Position numbers and translations under genes: made by a program
Source of the DNA: Streptomyces prunicolor NBRC 13075
Lineage (GTDB): Bacteria; Actinomycetota; Actinomycetes; Streptomycetales; Streptomycetaceae
DNA: 64,000 nt
Direction of reading: 5' to 3'
NCBI RefSeq assembly: GCF_000367365.1
Contig: NZ_BARF01000060.1
Coordinates: forward strand, 39,623-103,622
Notes under the pieces: model-generated
Told to the model about the DNA's origin: nothing
Database searches by the model: none
What the model saw: the letters and a program-made list of their open reading frames with translations, nothing else
Part shown: one piece after another, positions 7,666 through 16,522 of the stretch
Position numbering within the stretch: the first letter of the stretch is position 1
Layout: each line of letters opens with the position of its first letter

Positions 7666-8097
7666 TCAGGCCGCCTTACGGCGCCTCTTCGCAGCCCCAC
7701 GAGCCGTCCTGGACCGGGTGGTTGGTAGACCTGTCGGCAGCTCCCAGCCGTCAGGTCCGGGATCCTCGGCGCGGCCGACGGTGAAGCGCGTGAGCGAGAA
7801 GTCCGGCCGCTGCTCCTCGGGGTGGCGGTCGTTGAAGTTCTCGACCCGGACCAGCTCCAGGTCGTTCGCGGCGCAGTGCTCGCGTATCCATCGCACGGCC
7901 GCGTTGGCGGCGTCCTTCTGGCCCCGGCCGACGAGCGTGACCATGCCCAGGAGCTCAGCGTCCGGCCGGGGCTGTGCGCCGACGGCCCACGTGTTGTCGG
8001 GCTGTCGTGCGCCGTGGGCGAAGAGGACGGCGAGGTCGTCCTGCCAGATGGTGCCGGGGAGCTCCAGCGTGGTGTGTACGGAGGAACTGGGTGCCAA
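7666..8097 (-). CDS. hypothetical protein
   Basis: An open frame of 143 residues with ordered composition: DNTWAVGAQPRPDAELLGMV, then DAANAAVRWIREHCAANDLE and LVRVENFNDRHPEE, ending in an Arg/Lys-rich tail (RSRTARGAAKRRRKAA). It looks like a genuine alpha/beta protein, but I do not recognise a family. The start is uncertain (8097 or internal) because an unrelated gene fragment on the other strand begins in the same place. It is the first gene on the presumed host side of the tRNA junction. Confidence 0.5.
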   Translation of the reverse strand: MAPSSSVHTTLELPGTIWQDDLAVLFAHGARQPDNTWAVGAQPRPDAELLGMVTLVGRGQKDAANAAVRWIREHCAANDLELVRVENFNDRHPEEQRPDFSLTRFTVGRAEDPGPDGWELPTGLPTTRSRTARGAAKRRRKAA

Positions 8098-8368
8098 GAA
8101 GCCCGAGGACCTGGCCGTCGTCCTCGGCGACGACCTCGACCGCTACGTGCGCGCCGTCGGCAAGATCCACAGCCAGGTGCTGCAGGTGTGGAACCTGCTG
8201 AGCAAGGCCCAGGGCATCCAGCGCGCCATGCGGACCGACTTCAACAAGGCGGCCGTTGAGGTCCAGCAAGAGGCCGCAGAGCAGAAGACGACCAGAGGGT
8301 TGAGGGAGCCGGATGCCGGTTCCCTCAGCTCCTTCAACAGTCAACGCCCGGACCATTCCGGGCGTTGA
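8082..8368 (+). pseudogene. 3' fragment of an unrecognised gene
   Basis: From about 8082 the frame reads a helical, charged sequence (KKPEDLAVVLGDDLDRYVRA then VGKIHSQVLQVWNLLSK) ending at TGA 8366-8368. Codon use and helix periodicity look real, but there is no matching start: upstream the frame runs antisense through the hypothetical gene on the minus strand. It is probably the C-terminal piece of a helical protein joined here by recombination. Confidence 0.35.
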
Positions 8369-8369
8369 C
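8340..8369 (+). terminator. 13-bp perfect hairpin
   Basis: GTCAACGCCCGGA at 8340-8352 and TCCGGGCGTTGAC at 8357-8369 form a perfect stem with a CCAT loop. It overlaps the end of the gene fragment, so it probably served as that gene's terminator. There is no T-run. Confidence 0.65.
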
Positions 8370-8496
8370 GCATGATGTGCAACCCACGGGACGCAGCTTG
8401 CTTACCCTCTTCACGAACCGGTTCCAGGCGTTCCGGCATCCACAGGGGGTGTCGGTGCGCATCACCCTGGGCGGGGTCCGCTTCAAGCTCCCTTAC

Positions 8497-8520
8497 TCCC
8501 TCCCTCCCTCCCTCCCTCCC
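8497..8520. repeat. (TCCC)6 microsatellite
   Basis: Six tandem TCCC units lie in non-coding DNA before the DUF488 remnant. Strand slippage is the likely origin. Confidence 0.8.
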
Positions 8521-8531
8521 TCACTCACTCG

Positions 8532-8815
8532 GTGCGGGAGGGCGTGCCGCGTCGGGACTGCCTTTCCCAGCCTGAGCCTGAATTTACGGCGGCATGCCGG
8601 GCCGACCTCGACCAGCTCGGGCCCGAGCGGATCGCCGCGCGACTTCGGCGGATTGCGGAGGCCGAGGGGGATCACCGTCTCGTTCTGCTGTGCTTCGAGG
8701 ACCTGGCGAAGCCGGGACTGTGGTGCCATCGACGGGTGTTCGAGCCACCGGGGACGAGGTGAGGGAGCTGTCTCCGATGGGGGCGATCACTACCAGCAGG
8801 GCATCAAGAAGCACC
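8532..8815 (+). pseudogene. DUF488-family remnant, frameshifted
   Basis: The first frame (8532-8762) ends with RLVLLCFEDLAKPGLWCHRR, the CFE and CHR motifs typical of DUF488 proteins. The C-terminal continuation TGDEVRELS is in a different frame from about 8745, so a frameshift separates them. The N-terminal half of the family is missing. Not functional. Confidence 0.55.
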
Positions 8816-8901
8816 TCAGCGGCTGCCGCGTGAACTACACGCAAGGCAGCACCAAGTACACCCAGAAGGTGCACTGCGAATACGTGCTCGACATGAAGTA
8901 G
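8790..8901 (+). pseudogene. C-terminal fragment of a small unknown protein
   Basis: The frame ending at TAG 8899-8901 reads GIKKHLSGCRVNYTQGSTKY followed by TQKVHCEYVLDMK. The two Cys and the polar composition suggest a secreted or surface protein tail. There is no start codon, and it abuts the DUF488 remnant. Confidence 0.3.
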
Positions 8902-8959
8902 CCACCGACACAACCAACAGGCCGGCAACCGCAGCAGGAGAGAGTCGTCAACGGTATGC

Positions 8960-9208
8960 CTCGGGTCCACGCGGTGAACCGGCGATGCGCCGTCGCCCGC
9001 GAGACACACCGAACGTCTCCGGCAGATGCCGCCAGGCGCACCCGCTGGTCAGCACATGCACGACTGCCGTGAACGCAGCCCGCTCGTCACACGGAGCGGT
9101 CCCGCTGCCCTGCGGACGGGAGTTGAGCGACGGCAACAACGGAGCGACCAGCTTCCATAGACCATCAAGAACCAGCCGCTGCGACAGATCGACACCCACA
9201 AGCGGCAA
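8960..9208 (-). pseudogene. IS5-family transposase N-terminal remnant
   Basis: Minus-strand reading gives LSQRLVLDGLWKLVAPLLPS, DERAAFTAVVHVLTSGCAWR and HLPETFGVS, the N-terminal domain of IS5-type transposases. The expected continuation ATAHRRFTAWTRG is present but in another frame, and the catalytic domain is missing. A frameshifted, truncated copy. Confidence 0.75.
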
Positions 9209-9338
9209 TGATGCCCCGGCTGTGACTGAGCGCTTCTTTCGCCAGGTATCGCGCTGAGCACCTGTCCTGGCGTCCCGCCGGCTCGTTGGTGTCAGAAAAT
9301 CCCGAACTCATCATTCACACTCCGGGCAGGATGCCTCC

Positions 9339-10856
9339 GTGCATCACATCCTGTGCGGGCTCGCCGCCAATCCAGCCCTGTCGTCCGAGCTGGTCGACCG
9401 GCTGATAACCATCGCGGACGACGACATCGCCACGGACCTCGCCTGTCGCGCGGACCTCAGCCGCGCACAGGCGGTCGCGTTGGCCGAGCGCGTCGGCGGG
9501 AGCGCGGTGCGGCTCGCGTACGCGGGGCGGCTGACCGCCGCCGATGTCGATCCCGCTGTCTGGCCGGATGCCGCCCTCGCCCTGCTCGACCACGGTGTCG
9601 GCCGCCCGGAGTGGGCGCGTCTCCTCGCGGCGGACCCGGTCCGTGAGCGCCGGGAGAAGCTGGCAGCCTGCCCCGGCCTCCCGTCCGATGTGGTGGACAC
9701 GCTCGCGGTGGACCCGGACGTACGTGTCGTCGCCGAACTCGCGTTGTGGACCACCCCCGACGTGGCCGCGAGGCTCGCCGTCCATCCGCACGCCGAGGTA
9801 CGCCGCATGGTGGCGGGCAACGAGGCGACGCCCCCCGCCGTACTGGCGGCGTTGGTGACCGCAGAAGGGCTGCCTGCGGCGCGACGCTGCCTGGTCTGTG
9901 ACCGCGAGGAGATTCCCTTCGTTCACGATCGGCACTGCCCACGGCTCGACTGCGATCTACCGCCGGGCGCCTCCTGCGACGGCTCCCACGAGTCCACCGT
10001 CCATGCCATGCGGGAGGCGGCACTGCGTAACCCTGCCACCCCCGTCGAAGCCGTCGTCGGCTTCGTGGACCATCCGTCGATGCTGTTGCGCTGGGCGCTC
10101 GCCGCCCGCCAGGACCTGCCCCGGCAGGCGTGTGCACGGCTCGCCTCGGACCCCGCTCCCGGTGTCCGCGCCGACCTTGCCGAGAATCCCGCGATCGACG
10201 ATGCCCTGATCCGTGCGCTGGCCGGTGACCGTGACCCCGACGTGCGCCGCGGGCTTGCCCACCATCCCCGCGTGCCGCTCGACGTGCTCACCCACCTGGC
10301 CCGAACTGCCAAGATCGGCAACACCCTGCTGCCCCGTATCGCCGCCTCTTCCCCCGCCGAGGTCGAAGAACTGGCCAAGTCACCGGACCCGGCTGCCCGC
10401 ATGCTCGTGGCCCAACTACGCAATCTGCCAAGCGGGATACGCGACCGGCTGGCCGACGACCCCGACGCGAAGGTGGTCAAGGCCCTCGCTCCGCACCCCG
10501 GTCTCACCGAAGCGCAGTTGCGCGCCATGGTCGACCGACACGGCGTCCGTGTCCTGGCCAAGGTGGCGACCAACCCGGACGCGCCCCCGGCACTGCTGGA
10601 GGAACTGGTCCGGCACGAACCAACGGTGCAGAAGGTGTTCCGTGCGGTTGCCCGACATCGCGGGGCAACGGCCTCGGCGCTGCTCGTCTGCCTCGCGGAC
10701 AGACAGGCGAGACCCGTGGCCGCCGGCCATCCGGCGCTCCCGCCACCGGTCGTCGTAGAGCTGCTCGCCGACGCGGACCGGCAAGTAGCGGAAGCCGCCG
10801 CAGCCAACCCGTCCCTGCCGCCTGCCGTGCTGTCCGATCTGGTGTGCCTGCGGTGA
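9339..10856 (+). CDS. leucine-rich-repeat-variant (LRV/HEAT-like) protein with a Cys cluster
   Basis: A protein of 505 residues starting at GTG. It is built of about 18-24-residue helical repeats of the LRV type, e.g. LASDPAPGVRADLAENPAID, LAGDRDPDVRRGLAHHPRVP and LADDPDAKVVKALAPHPGLT. Near residues 188-218 the repeats are broken by a Cys-rich insert with C-x2-C, then two further Cys in HCPRLDC and one in GASCDG. LRV proteins are scaffolds; the Azotobacter founder binds an iron-sulfur cluster through a Cys cluster at its N-terminus, so a metal site here is plausible but not shown. No signal peptide or catalytic domain is seen. It stands alone, 98 bases before a HAD gene. Confidence 0.75.
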   Translation: MHHILCGLAANPALSSELVDRLITIADDDIATDLACRADLSRAQAVALAERVGGSAVRLAYAGRLTAADVDPAVWPDAALALLDHGVGRPEWARLLAADPVRERREKLAACPGLPSDVVDTLAVDPDVRVVAELALWTTPDVAARLAVHPHAEVRRMVAGNEATPPAVLAALVTAEGLPAARRCLVCDREEIPFVHDRHCPRLDCDLPPGASCDGSHESTVHAMREAALRNPATPVEAVVGFVDHPSMLLRWALAARQDLPRQACARLASDPAPGVRADLAENPAIDDALIRALAGDRDPDVRRGLAHHPRVPLDVLTHLARTAKIGNTLLPRIAASSPAEVEELAKSPDPAARMLVAQLRNLPSGIRDRLADDPDAKVVKALAPHPGLTEAQLRAMVDRHGVRVLAKVATNPDAPPALLEELVRHEPTVQKVFRAVARHRGATASALLVCLADRQARPVAAGHPALPPPVVVELLADADRQVAEAAAANPSLPPAVLSDLVCLR

Positions 10857-10954
10857 GCGCCCCGCCCGCCGGGTCGACCGCTCACTGCAGGCGCACCAGA
10901 TCCTGATCGTCCGGGGCTTGCGGGCGGCTCGTCGGCGCCGCCAGGATCGGCTGC

Positions 10955-11644
10955 ATGATCAAGGGTGTGATGTTCGACTTCTCCGGGACCCTCTTCCGGA
11001 TCGAATCGGCCGCGCAGTGGTTGCGCGCGGTGGCGACGAAGGCCGGTCTGGACGTGCCCGAGGGTGAACTCGACGCGTGCGTCAGCCGGTTGGAAGAGTT
11101 CGGGGCCCAGCCCGGAGGGGTTCCTCCGCGCAAGGTGCCGCCCCATCTGGAGGCGCTGTGGCGGGAGCGTGATCTGACCGCCGAACGACACCGGGCCGCC
11201 TTCACAGCCCTTGCCCGGGAAGCGAAACCGCCGGCGGCCGACCTGGCCGACGCCCTGTATGAACGTTCCCAGGTGCCCGGGGCATGGCTGCCTTATCCCG
11301 ACACCGAGGAGACCCTCCGCGCCCTGCGCGGGCGAGGCATCCCGGTCGCTGTCGTCAGCAACATCGGCTGGGACATGCGCCCCGTCTTCCGCGACCACGG
11401 TGTCGATGACCTCGTGGACGCCTACTTCCTCTCCTTCGAGCGCGGGGTGAAGAAGCCCGATCCCCGGATCTTCCAGATGGCGTGCGACCAGCTCGGAGTG
11501 GCGCCCGGCGACGCACTCATGGTGGGCGACGAGCCTGTCGCGGACGTCGGAGCCGCCACGCTGGGATGCCGGGTCCACCTGGTCGATCCCCTGCCCGTTG
11601 ACCAGCGTCCCGGCGCGCTGGCCGAGGTGCTCCAGCTCCTCTGA
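10955..11644 (+). CDS. HAD-superfamily hydrolase
   Basis: A protein of 229 residues with the HAD motifs in order: motif I MFDFSGTL, motif II VAVVSNIG, motif III Lys in RGVKKPDPRIF, and motif IV LMVGDEPVADVGAA. A helical cap domain lies between residues 20 and 100. Motif I is DxS rather than the usual DxD, so the general acid/base Asp of phosphatases is missing; dehalogenase-like and phosphonatase-like subgroups also lack it. The substrate cannot be told from sequence. It follows the LRV gene on the same strand. Confidence 0.85.
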   Translation: MIKGVMFDFSGTLFRIESAAQWLRAVATKAGLDVPEGELDACVSRLEEFGAQPGGVPPRKVPPHLEALWRERDLTAERHRAAFTALAREAKPPAADLADALYERSQVPGAWLPYPDTEETLRALRGRGIPVAVVSNIGWDMRPVFRDHGVDDLVDAYFLSFERGVKKPDPRIFQMACDQLGVAPGDALMVGDEPVADVGAATLGCRVHLVDPLPVDQRPGALAEVLQLL

Positions 11645-11750
11645 CATGGCCCGACCGGGGCGACCTTCGGCCCGATGATGAGGGCCCGGCGACCGAACGC
11701 CGTCCAGCCCTCGGGCACAACCCTCCGGTGTTCTGGCGTGTCCACGTAGT

Positions 11751-13349
11751 GTGCTGACGATACGTAGAACATGGCGAAGAGCGGCGGCTGCCGCTTTCGT
11801 GGCCGCCGTCATGGCGGTCGCGACCCCGGCCGCGCACGCCGCCGGAACGACGCTCGTCCTGGACGCCCAGGAGAACTACTACCTCCCTACTGAGGGCGAG
11901 GGCCCGAACCTGAACCTCGGCATCACCGCCTCGGGCGGGGACGCCCATGACGTCTCGGTCGCGGTCGACGCGTCGTCCCTCGCGGGGAAGGCGACGATGG
12001 AGGTCACGGGGGACTGCGTGAGCACCGGCACCCTGAAGGTGAGGTGCGACGTGGGCCCGTTGTCGGGCAAGGAGTCGATCGACCCGTTCTTCCTGAAGCC
12101 CACCGCGGCCGCCAAGGCGGGCGACACCGGTGCCATCACCTACACCGCCACCGCCTCCGACGCGGCCACCGTGACGGGGAAGACGGACGTCCTGGTCGGC
12201 GGGCCCAAGCTCGTCGCCCGGCCCTACCCGGCGCTGAAGGGCATCGCGCCCGGCGCCGTCTTCGAGCGCATCCCGGCCTTCGCCGACACCGGCGCAGCCC
12301 CCGCCGACAAGGGCGTCATGCTGTGGGCGCAGGACTCGGACGGCGTCTCTCTGGCCCGTGACCACTCCAACTGCCACTACTCGGACCAGTCCGACATCGG
12401 CGCCTGGTGCCGGTTCGACACCCCGGTCGCGCCCGGCGCGGCCTACGAGACGGACGCGCCGCTGCGCTACACCGCCTCCAAGGACACGATGTACGGCTAC
12501 AACACCTACCTCGCGTGGCCGGTCGGCGGCAGCGCGCCCGACTCCTTCGACCCGTCCGACTTCCCCGACACCGGCACCGGCGCGCCGCTCGGCCTGAAGT
12601 CCGTCGCCTCCGGCTCCGGATTCACCGGCTCCGGGTACGGCACCTTCGCCACCACCCAGCACGCCGACTACCAGGCGCTCGGTGACACGGTCGAGGGCAA
12701 GGTCGGCGAGACGGTGAGCATCACCGTGGGCGTGCGGAACAACGGTCCGGGCCGGATGGACTTCCGGTGGGGGGATGCCGACAACTCCGGCACGTTCGTG
12801 GTGACCCCGCCCGCCGGCACCACGATCACCGGCGCCCCCGGCCCCGGCGAGCAGGGCGACCCCGGGCCGCTGTGGAGCTGCACACCGGGCAAGGCCGGCG
12901 CGAAGAGCTACACCTGCGACATCGCCAGCACGGACTTCGGGCCGGGCGACTCCGTGACCCAGGAGTTCACGGTGCGGATCGACAAGGTCGTCCCCGACGC
13001 GCGGGGCAGCGTCCGGGCGGTGGAGAACCCCGAGTACCCCAATCGTGACGACGACGCGGCGAACGACACCGCTGCGGTCACGGTGAAGGCCACCGGCTCG
13101 GCGACGTCCAGCCCGTCGCCCAGTGCATCCGCATCGGCGTCCGCGTCCCCGTCGGCCACGGCCACCGCGAGCCCGTCCGGCTCCGGGGCGGGAACCAGCG
13201 GCGGGACGACGACCGGCGGCGGGCTCGCCGCCACGGGCGCGGACGGAGTCCTGCTGCGGGCGGGCATCGCCGTCCTGCTGGTGGCGGGCGGCGCGCTGGT
13301 GTTCCTGGCGGCGCGGAGGTCACGGCTGCAGGGCGTCAGCGGTCGATGA
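11751..13349 (+). CDS. secreted LAxTG-anchored surface protein
   Basis: A protein of 532 residues starting at GTG. The N-terminus is a signal peptide (RRTWRRAAAAAFVAAVMAVA, cleavage after AHA). Several beta-sandwich-like regions follow, one with SITVGVRNNGPGRMDF, as in DUF11/CARDB-type domains. Then a Ser/Pro/Ala-rich wall-spanning linker leads to GGGLAATGADG, a hydrophobic helix and RRSRLQ. LAATG is the class E sortase signal of streptomycetes, so the protein should be linked to peptidoglycan. The ATG at 11772 is out of frame. Ligand unknown. Confidence 0.85.
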   Translation: MLTIRRTWRRAAAAAFVAAVMAVATPAAHAAGTTLVLDAQENYYLPTEGEGPNLNLGITASGGDAHDVSVAVDASSLAGKATMEVTGDCVSTGTLKVRCDVGPLSGKESIDPFFLKPTAAAKAGDTGAITYTATASDAATVTGKTDVLVGGPKLVARPYPALKGIAPGAVFERIPAFADTGAAPADKGVMLWAQDSDGVSLARDHSNCHYSDQSDIGAWCRFDTPVAPGAAYETDAPLRYTASKDTMYGYNTYLAWPVGGSAPDSFDPSDFPDTGTGAPLGLKSVASGSGFTGSGYGTFATTQHADYQALGDTVEGKVGETVSITVGVRNNGPGRMDFRWGDADNSGTFVVTPPAGTTITGAPGPGEQGDPGPLWSCTPGKAGAKSYTCDIASTDFGPGDSVTQEFTVRIDKVVPDARGSVRAVENPEYPNRDDDAANDTAAVTVKATGSATSSPSPSASASASASPSATATASPSGSGAGTSGGTTTGGGLAATGADGVLLRAGIAVLLVAGGALVFLAARRSRLQGVSGR

Positions 13350-13389
13350 GGCATTCCGTCACCTCGCGAACCGCATTTCGTCAGTAGCC

Positions 13390-13478
13390 CGACCAACCCC
13401 GCGGGTGCGGGGAGCAGTTGCCGGAGCGGGACTTGCCAACCATGTTGACGGGACCAACCCCGCGCCCGCGAGGAGTTG
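13390..13478. CRISPR. degenerate CRISPR remnant: two repeats and one spacer, type I-E-like
   Basis: Two 28-base units at 13390-13417 and 13451-13478 share 21 of 28 positions, including GACCAACCCCGCG at their start. They are separated by 33 bases, giving the 61-base period of type I-E arrays. The first unit ends GTGCGGGGAGCAG, close to the streptomycete I-E consensus that contains CCCCGC-GCGGGG. The second has lost part of the stem (CCCGCGAGGAG). No cas genes are in the window, so this is a relic. Confidence 0.6.
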
Positions 13479-13539
13479 GGCGAGCCACTGAATTCCACTC
13501 GTGCCCGCACGGTGCTGGAGAACCGTGCCGTCGCTGAGG

Positions 13540-14358
13540 TCACCTCTCCGCCGAGTGGATCACGGCGACAGGACAGTCCGCGCGGTGCAGGGCCACCATG
13601 CCGACCGGGGTCGGCAGCGCACCTGTCCGGCGGCCCCGGCCTCGCGTACCGACGACGATCAGCTGGGCCCGGGTGCTCGCCTCGACGAGCGCCCGGCTGA
13701 GCCCGCCTCGGGCGCGGGCACGGTGTGTGGTGACGTCCGGGTGCTTACCGCTCTGCACGGACAGGGCTTCGGCGAAGGCGTCGTGCGACCGGCCGTGCCA
13801 CGCGGTCGTCCTCTCCAGCACGACCAGGTCCGTGTCACGCGCCGCCGCCTCGGCGTAGGCGAACTCCACCGCCTCCCGGACCTCCTGTGCGTGGCCGCCG
13901 ACCAGCACGACGGGACCGGCCGGGTCCGGCCTGCCGCGTACCACCAGCATCGGCGTACGTCCGTGGGCCGCCAACTGCCCGGCGACCGAGCCACGTCGCA
14001 GCGACCCGGCCCCGCCCGGCGGACGGCCGCCGACCACGAGGAGGGACGCCTCTCGGGATGCGGACTCCAGCACCGCCACGGGGGAACCCATCAAGACCTC
14101 GTGCGTCACGCGGAGTTGGGGCGCGGCACCGACGGCCCATCGCTCGGCCTCGGTCAACGCGCCCTTCACCACACGGCACGCCCCCGCTCCACTCCGGTCC
14201 CAGGGCGGAACACCGGGCGACACCTGGGCTGTCGGCCACTCATAGGCGTACGCCAACCGGAGTTCCACCCCGCTGCGATCGGCCTCGTGCGCCGCGGCCT
14301 CCACCGAGGCCATGCCTGACTGCGAGCCATTGACTCCCACTACGACCGGGCCGCTCAT
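13540..14358 (-). CDS. universal stress protein, tandem UspA domains
   Basis: A protein of 272 residues. Two Usp domains: the first begins VVVGVNGSQSGMASVEAAA, the second VVLVGGHAQEVREAVEFAYA and ends with LIVVGTRGRG and CPVAVIHS. The start at 14358 follows a GGGAGG ribosome site. Tandem Usp proteins of this type are typical members of DevR/OsdR regulons and bind nucleotides. The second domain's LVEASTRAQLIVVGTRGRGR carries the ATP-binding G-x2-G-x9-G region in modified form. It lies downstream of a pair of candidate DevR-type boxes at 14525-14562. Confidence 0.85.
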   Translation of the reverse strand: MSGPVVVGVNGSQSGMASVEAAAHEADRSGVELRLAYAYEWPTAQVSPGVPPWDRSGAGACRVVKGALTEAERWAVGAAPQLRVTHEVLMGSPVAVLESASREASLLVVGGRPPGGAGSLRRGSVAGQLAAHGRTPMLVVRGRPDPAGPVVLVGGHAQEVREAVEFAYAEAAARDTDLVVLERTTAWHGRSHDAFAEALSVQSGKHPDVTTHRARARGGLSRALVEASTRAQLIVVGTRGRGRRTGALPTPVGMVALHRADCPVAVIHSAER

Positions 14359-14524
14359 GACGGTCCTCCCTTCACCACACGTCGTCTCGGAACCTCGGGC
14401 GCCTCGCGCGGCGTTCGCCGGCGGGCGACCGGGTGCTGCCGGATCCGTGACCTCGCGGTGTCGGCCCGGCAGCACCCGGCTTGCTCCCCGGGACTCAGAC
14501 TTTCCCCGGCGCCGCGCACCCGAC

Positions 14525-14562
14525 AGGGCCGGACGGGTACCCGAAGCGTGCCGTCCGGCCCT
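14525..14562. promoter_or_regulatory. paired DevR-like boxes (22-bp spacing) or terminator hairpin
   Basis: AGGGCCGGACGG at 14525-14536 and CCGTCCGGCCCT at 14551-14562 are exact inverses. Read as boxes of the form GGRCCGRWCGGCCC, the 14-mers at 14526 and 14548 match 11 and about 10 of 14 positions and are 22 bases apart, as in other pairs in this island. They lie 165-205 bases upstream of the stress-protein start. The same structure could instead be the terminator of the kinase gene ending at 14705. Confidence 0.4.
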
Positions 14563-14704
14563 GACTCGGCTCCCTGCCACGGCAGGAGACGGAGGGGCAG
14601 CGGACGGAGGAGTGGTAAGGAGCGGCAGCGGACGGAGGAGCAGCAAGGAGGGGTGGAGGGCGGAGGGTCAGGAACGGGACGACTGGGGTGCGAGGGGCGT
14701 CCGG

Positions 14705-16456
14705 TCACTCCGTCGGTACCGGCACCCGCCACACCACCGTGCTGCCGCCGCCGTCGGGACTGCCCAACTCCAGCTCCCCGCCCAGCTGTTCGGCCCGCTC
14801 CGCGATGTTCCGCAGCCCGCTGCGGCGGCCGTCCGCCGGAATGCCGCAGCCGTTGTCGGTGACCGTCAGACGGACCTGGTGGGAGTCGGCGGTGAGGGAG
14901 ATGTCGGCACGGCCGGCGTGAGCGTGCCGGGCGATGTTGGTGAGGGCCTCGGAGAGTACGGCCACCAGGTGGTCGGCGGTCTCGCGCGGCACCCGGGTCT
15001 CCACCAGTCCCTCCATCCGCACGCTCGGCGCGAAGCCCAGCACCGGAGCCGCCTCGCCCACGGCGCGCATCACCCGTGCCCGCAGGCCGTCCCCGCCGGT
15101 GCCTCCCCGTGAGCGCAGTCCGAAGATCGTCGACCTGATGATCTTGATGGTCTCGTCGAGGTCGTCCACCGCGCGGACGACACGTTCGGCCGCTTCGGGG
15201 TGGTCGATGAACCGGCTCGTGCTCTGGAGGGTCATGCCGGTGGCGAAGAGCCGTTGGATGGCGAGGTCGTGCAGGTCGCGGGCGATACGGTCGCGGTCTT
15301 GGAGCACCGCGATCTCCTGTGCGTCCAGGCGGCGTTCGGCCAGTTCCATCGCGATGGCCGCCTGCGCGGCGAAGGCCTGCAGGGTCTCGGTCTCCGTCGC
15401 CGTGAACGGCTGCCGCCCGGTTTCACGCGCCAGGAGGACGACGCCGCGCACGCCCGCCTCGCCGGTGCCGATGGGTACGGCCACGGCGGGGCCGAGTCCT
15501 CCGAAGCGGGGTGGTTCCAGGGTGATGCGTCCGTCGTGGCCGACGTCCGGGCTGGTGACCGGAGTGGCGCCGGAGAATGCCAGGCCCATCAGGCTGCGGT
15601 CCATGGGGAGTACGAGTCCTTTGTGGGCCTCGGCGTCCATACCGACGGCGATCTCCACGGCCAGCGACCCGGTGTCCTCCATCGGCAGGGCGACCGCCGC
15701 GAGGGCGGAGCCCGTGATCTCGCCGGCCCGCTCGGCGATCAGGGCGAGGACCTTGGTGCGGGAGTCGCCGGACATCAGGCTGTGGGTGATCTCCGCGTTC
15801 GCCCGCAGCCAGCGTTCCCGCAGCCGGGACTCCTCGTACAGGCGGGCGTTGTCGATCGCGACGCCGGCCGCCACGGCCAGGGTGGACAGGACCGACTCGT
15901 CCTCGTCGTCGAAGTGCGCTCCGGCCCGCTTCTCGGTCAGGTACAGGTTGCCGAAGATCTGGTCGCGTACCCGGATGGGGACCCCGAGGAAGGTGTTCAT
16001 CGGCGGGTGGTTGGGCGGGAAGCCGTACGAGGCCTGGTGTTCGGAGAGCTTCACGAGGCGCAGCGGCTCGGGGTGGCGGATCAGCTCGCCGAGGATGCCG
16101 TGGCCCTCCGGATACGGGCCGATGCGGGCGATCTGCTCCTCGGTGACCCCGACCGTGTGGAAGGCGGACAGCCGCGTGCCGTCGGGGCCGATCACGCCGA
16201 GCGCCCCGTACTCGGCGTCCACGAGCACCGCGGCGGCCTCGACGATGCTGTGCAGGACCTGCTCCAGGTCCAGTTCCCGGCCGACGGAGAGCACCGCCTC
16301 CAGCAGGCTGTGCACCCGGTCGCGGGTGCCGCGGGCCGCGTCCAGCCGCGCCTGGAGCTCCTCCAGCAACTCGTCCAGCTTCAGCTGCGGCAGCCGTACG
16401 CGGGCCTCACGGGCCTCTTCGGGGCTTCCCACCTGTGTCTCCTCGGGCCTGGGCAC
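14705..16456 (-). CDS. DevS/DosS-type sensor histidine kinase (GAF-GAF-HisKA_3-HATPase)
   Basis: A protein of 583 residues. GAF-A covers about 65-205 and contains SYGFPPNHPPMNTFLGVPIR, with His150 at the place of the proximal heme ligand (His149) of mycobacterial DosS. GAF-B covers about 230-375. The dimerisation helix has DRDRIARDLHDLAIQRLFAT with the phosphoacceptor His. The ATPase domain keeps the N-box EALTNIARHA, TDNGCGIP and GLRNIAERA. The protein should be cytoplasmic and sense oxygen or redox state through heme, then phosphorylate a DevR-type regulator; the candidate is encoded at 29174. In S. coelicolor the OsdK/OsdR pair plays this role. Heme binding is inferred from the conserved His only. 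Confidence 0.88.
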   Translation of the reverse strand: MPRPEETQVGSPEEAREARVRLPQLKLDELLEELQARLDAARGTRDRVHSLLEAVLSVGRELDLEQVLHSIVEAAAVLVDAEYGALGVIGPDGTRLSAFHTVGVTEEQIARIGPYPEGHGILGELIRHPEPLRLVKLSEHQASYGFPPNHPPMNTFLGVPIRVRDQIFGNLYLTEKRAGAHFDDEDESVLSTLAVAAGVAIDNARLYEESRLRERWLRANAEITHSLMSGDSRTKVLALIAERAGEITGSALAAVALPMEDTGSLAVEIAVGMDAEAHKGLVLPMDRSLMGLAFSGATPVTSPDVGHDGRITLEPPRFGGLGPAVAVPIGTGEAGVRGVVLLARETGRQPFTATETETLQAFAAQAAIAMELAERRLDAQEIAVLQDRDRIARDLHDLAIQRLFATGMTLQSTSRFIDHPEAAERVVRAVDDLDETIKIIRSTIFGLRSRGGTGGDGLRARVMRAVGEAAPVLGFAPSVRMEGLVETRVPRETADHLVAVLSEALTNIARHAHAGRADISLTADSHQVRLTVTDNGCGIPADGRRSGLRNIAERAEQLGGELELGSPDGGGSTVVWRVPVPTE

Positions 16457-16522
16457 CGGCGGCTCCGGACACAGGTCACGCTACCGGCGCGCAACGCGCG
16501 GCGGTATGGAATCGGCTTCCGA

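Noticed and set aside
7600..9300. A possible integrase gene next to the tRNA fragment
   Set aside because: No tyrosine or serine recombinase motifs in either strand; any integrase should lie at the other island end, outside the window.
14592..14640. Short direct repeats GGCAGCGGACGGAGGAG after the kinase gene
   Set aside because: Two imperfect purine-rich copies only; composition explains them, with no phasing like the box arrays.
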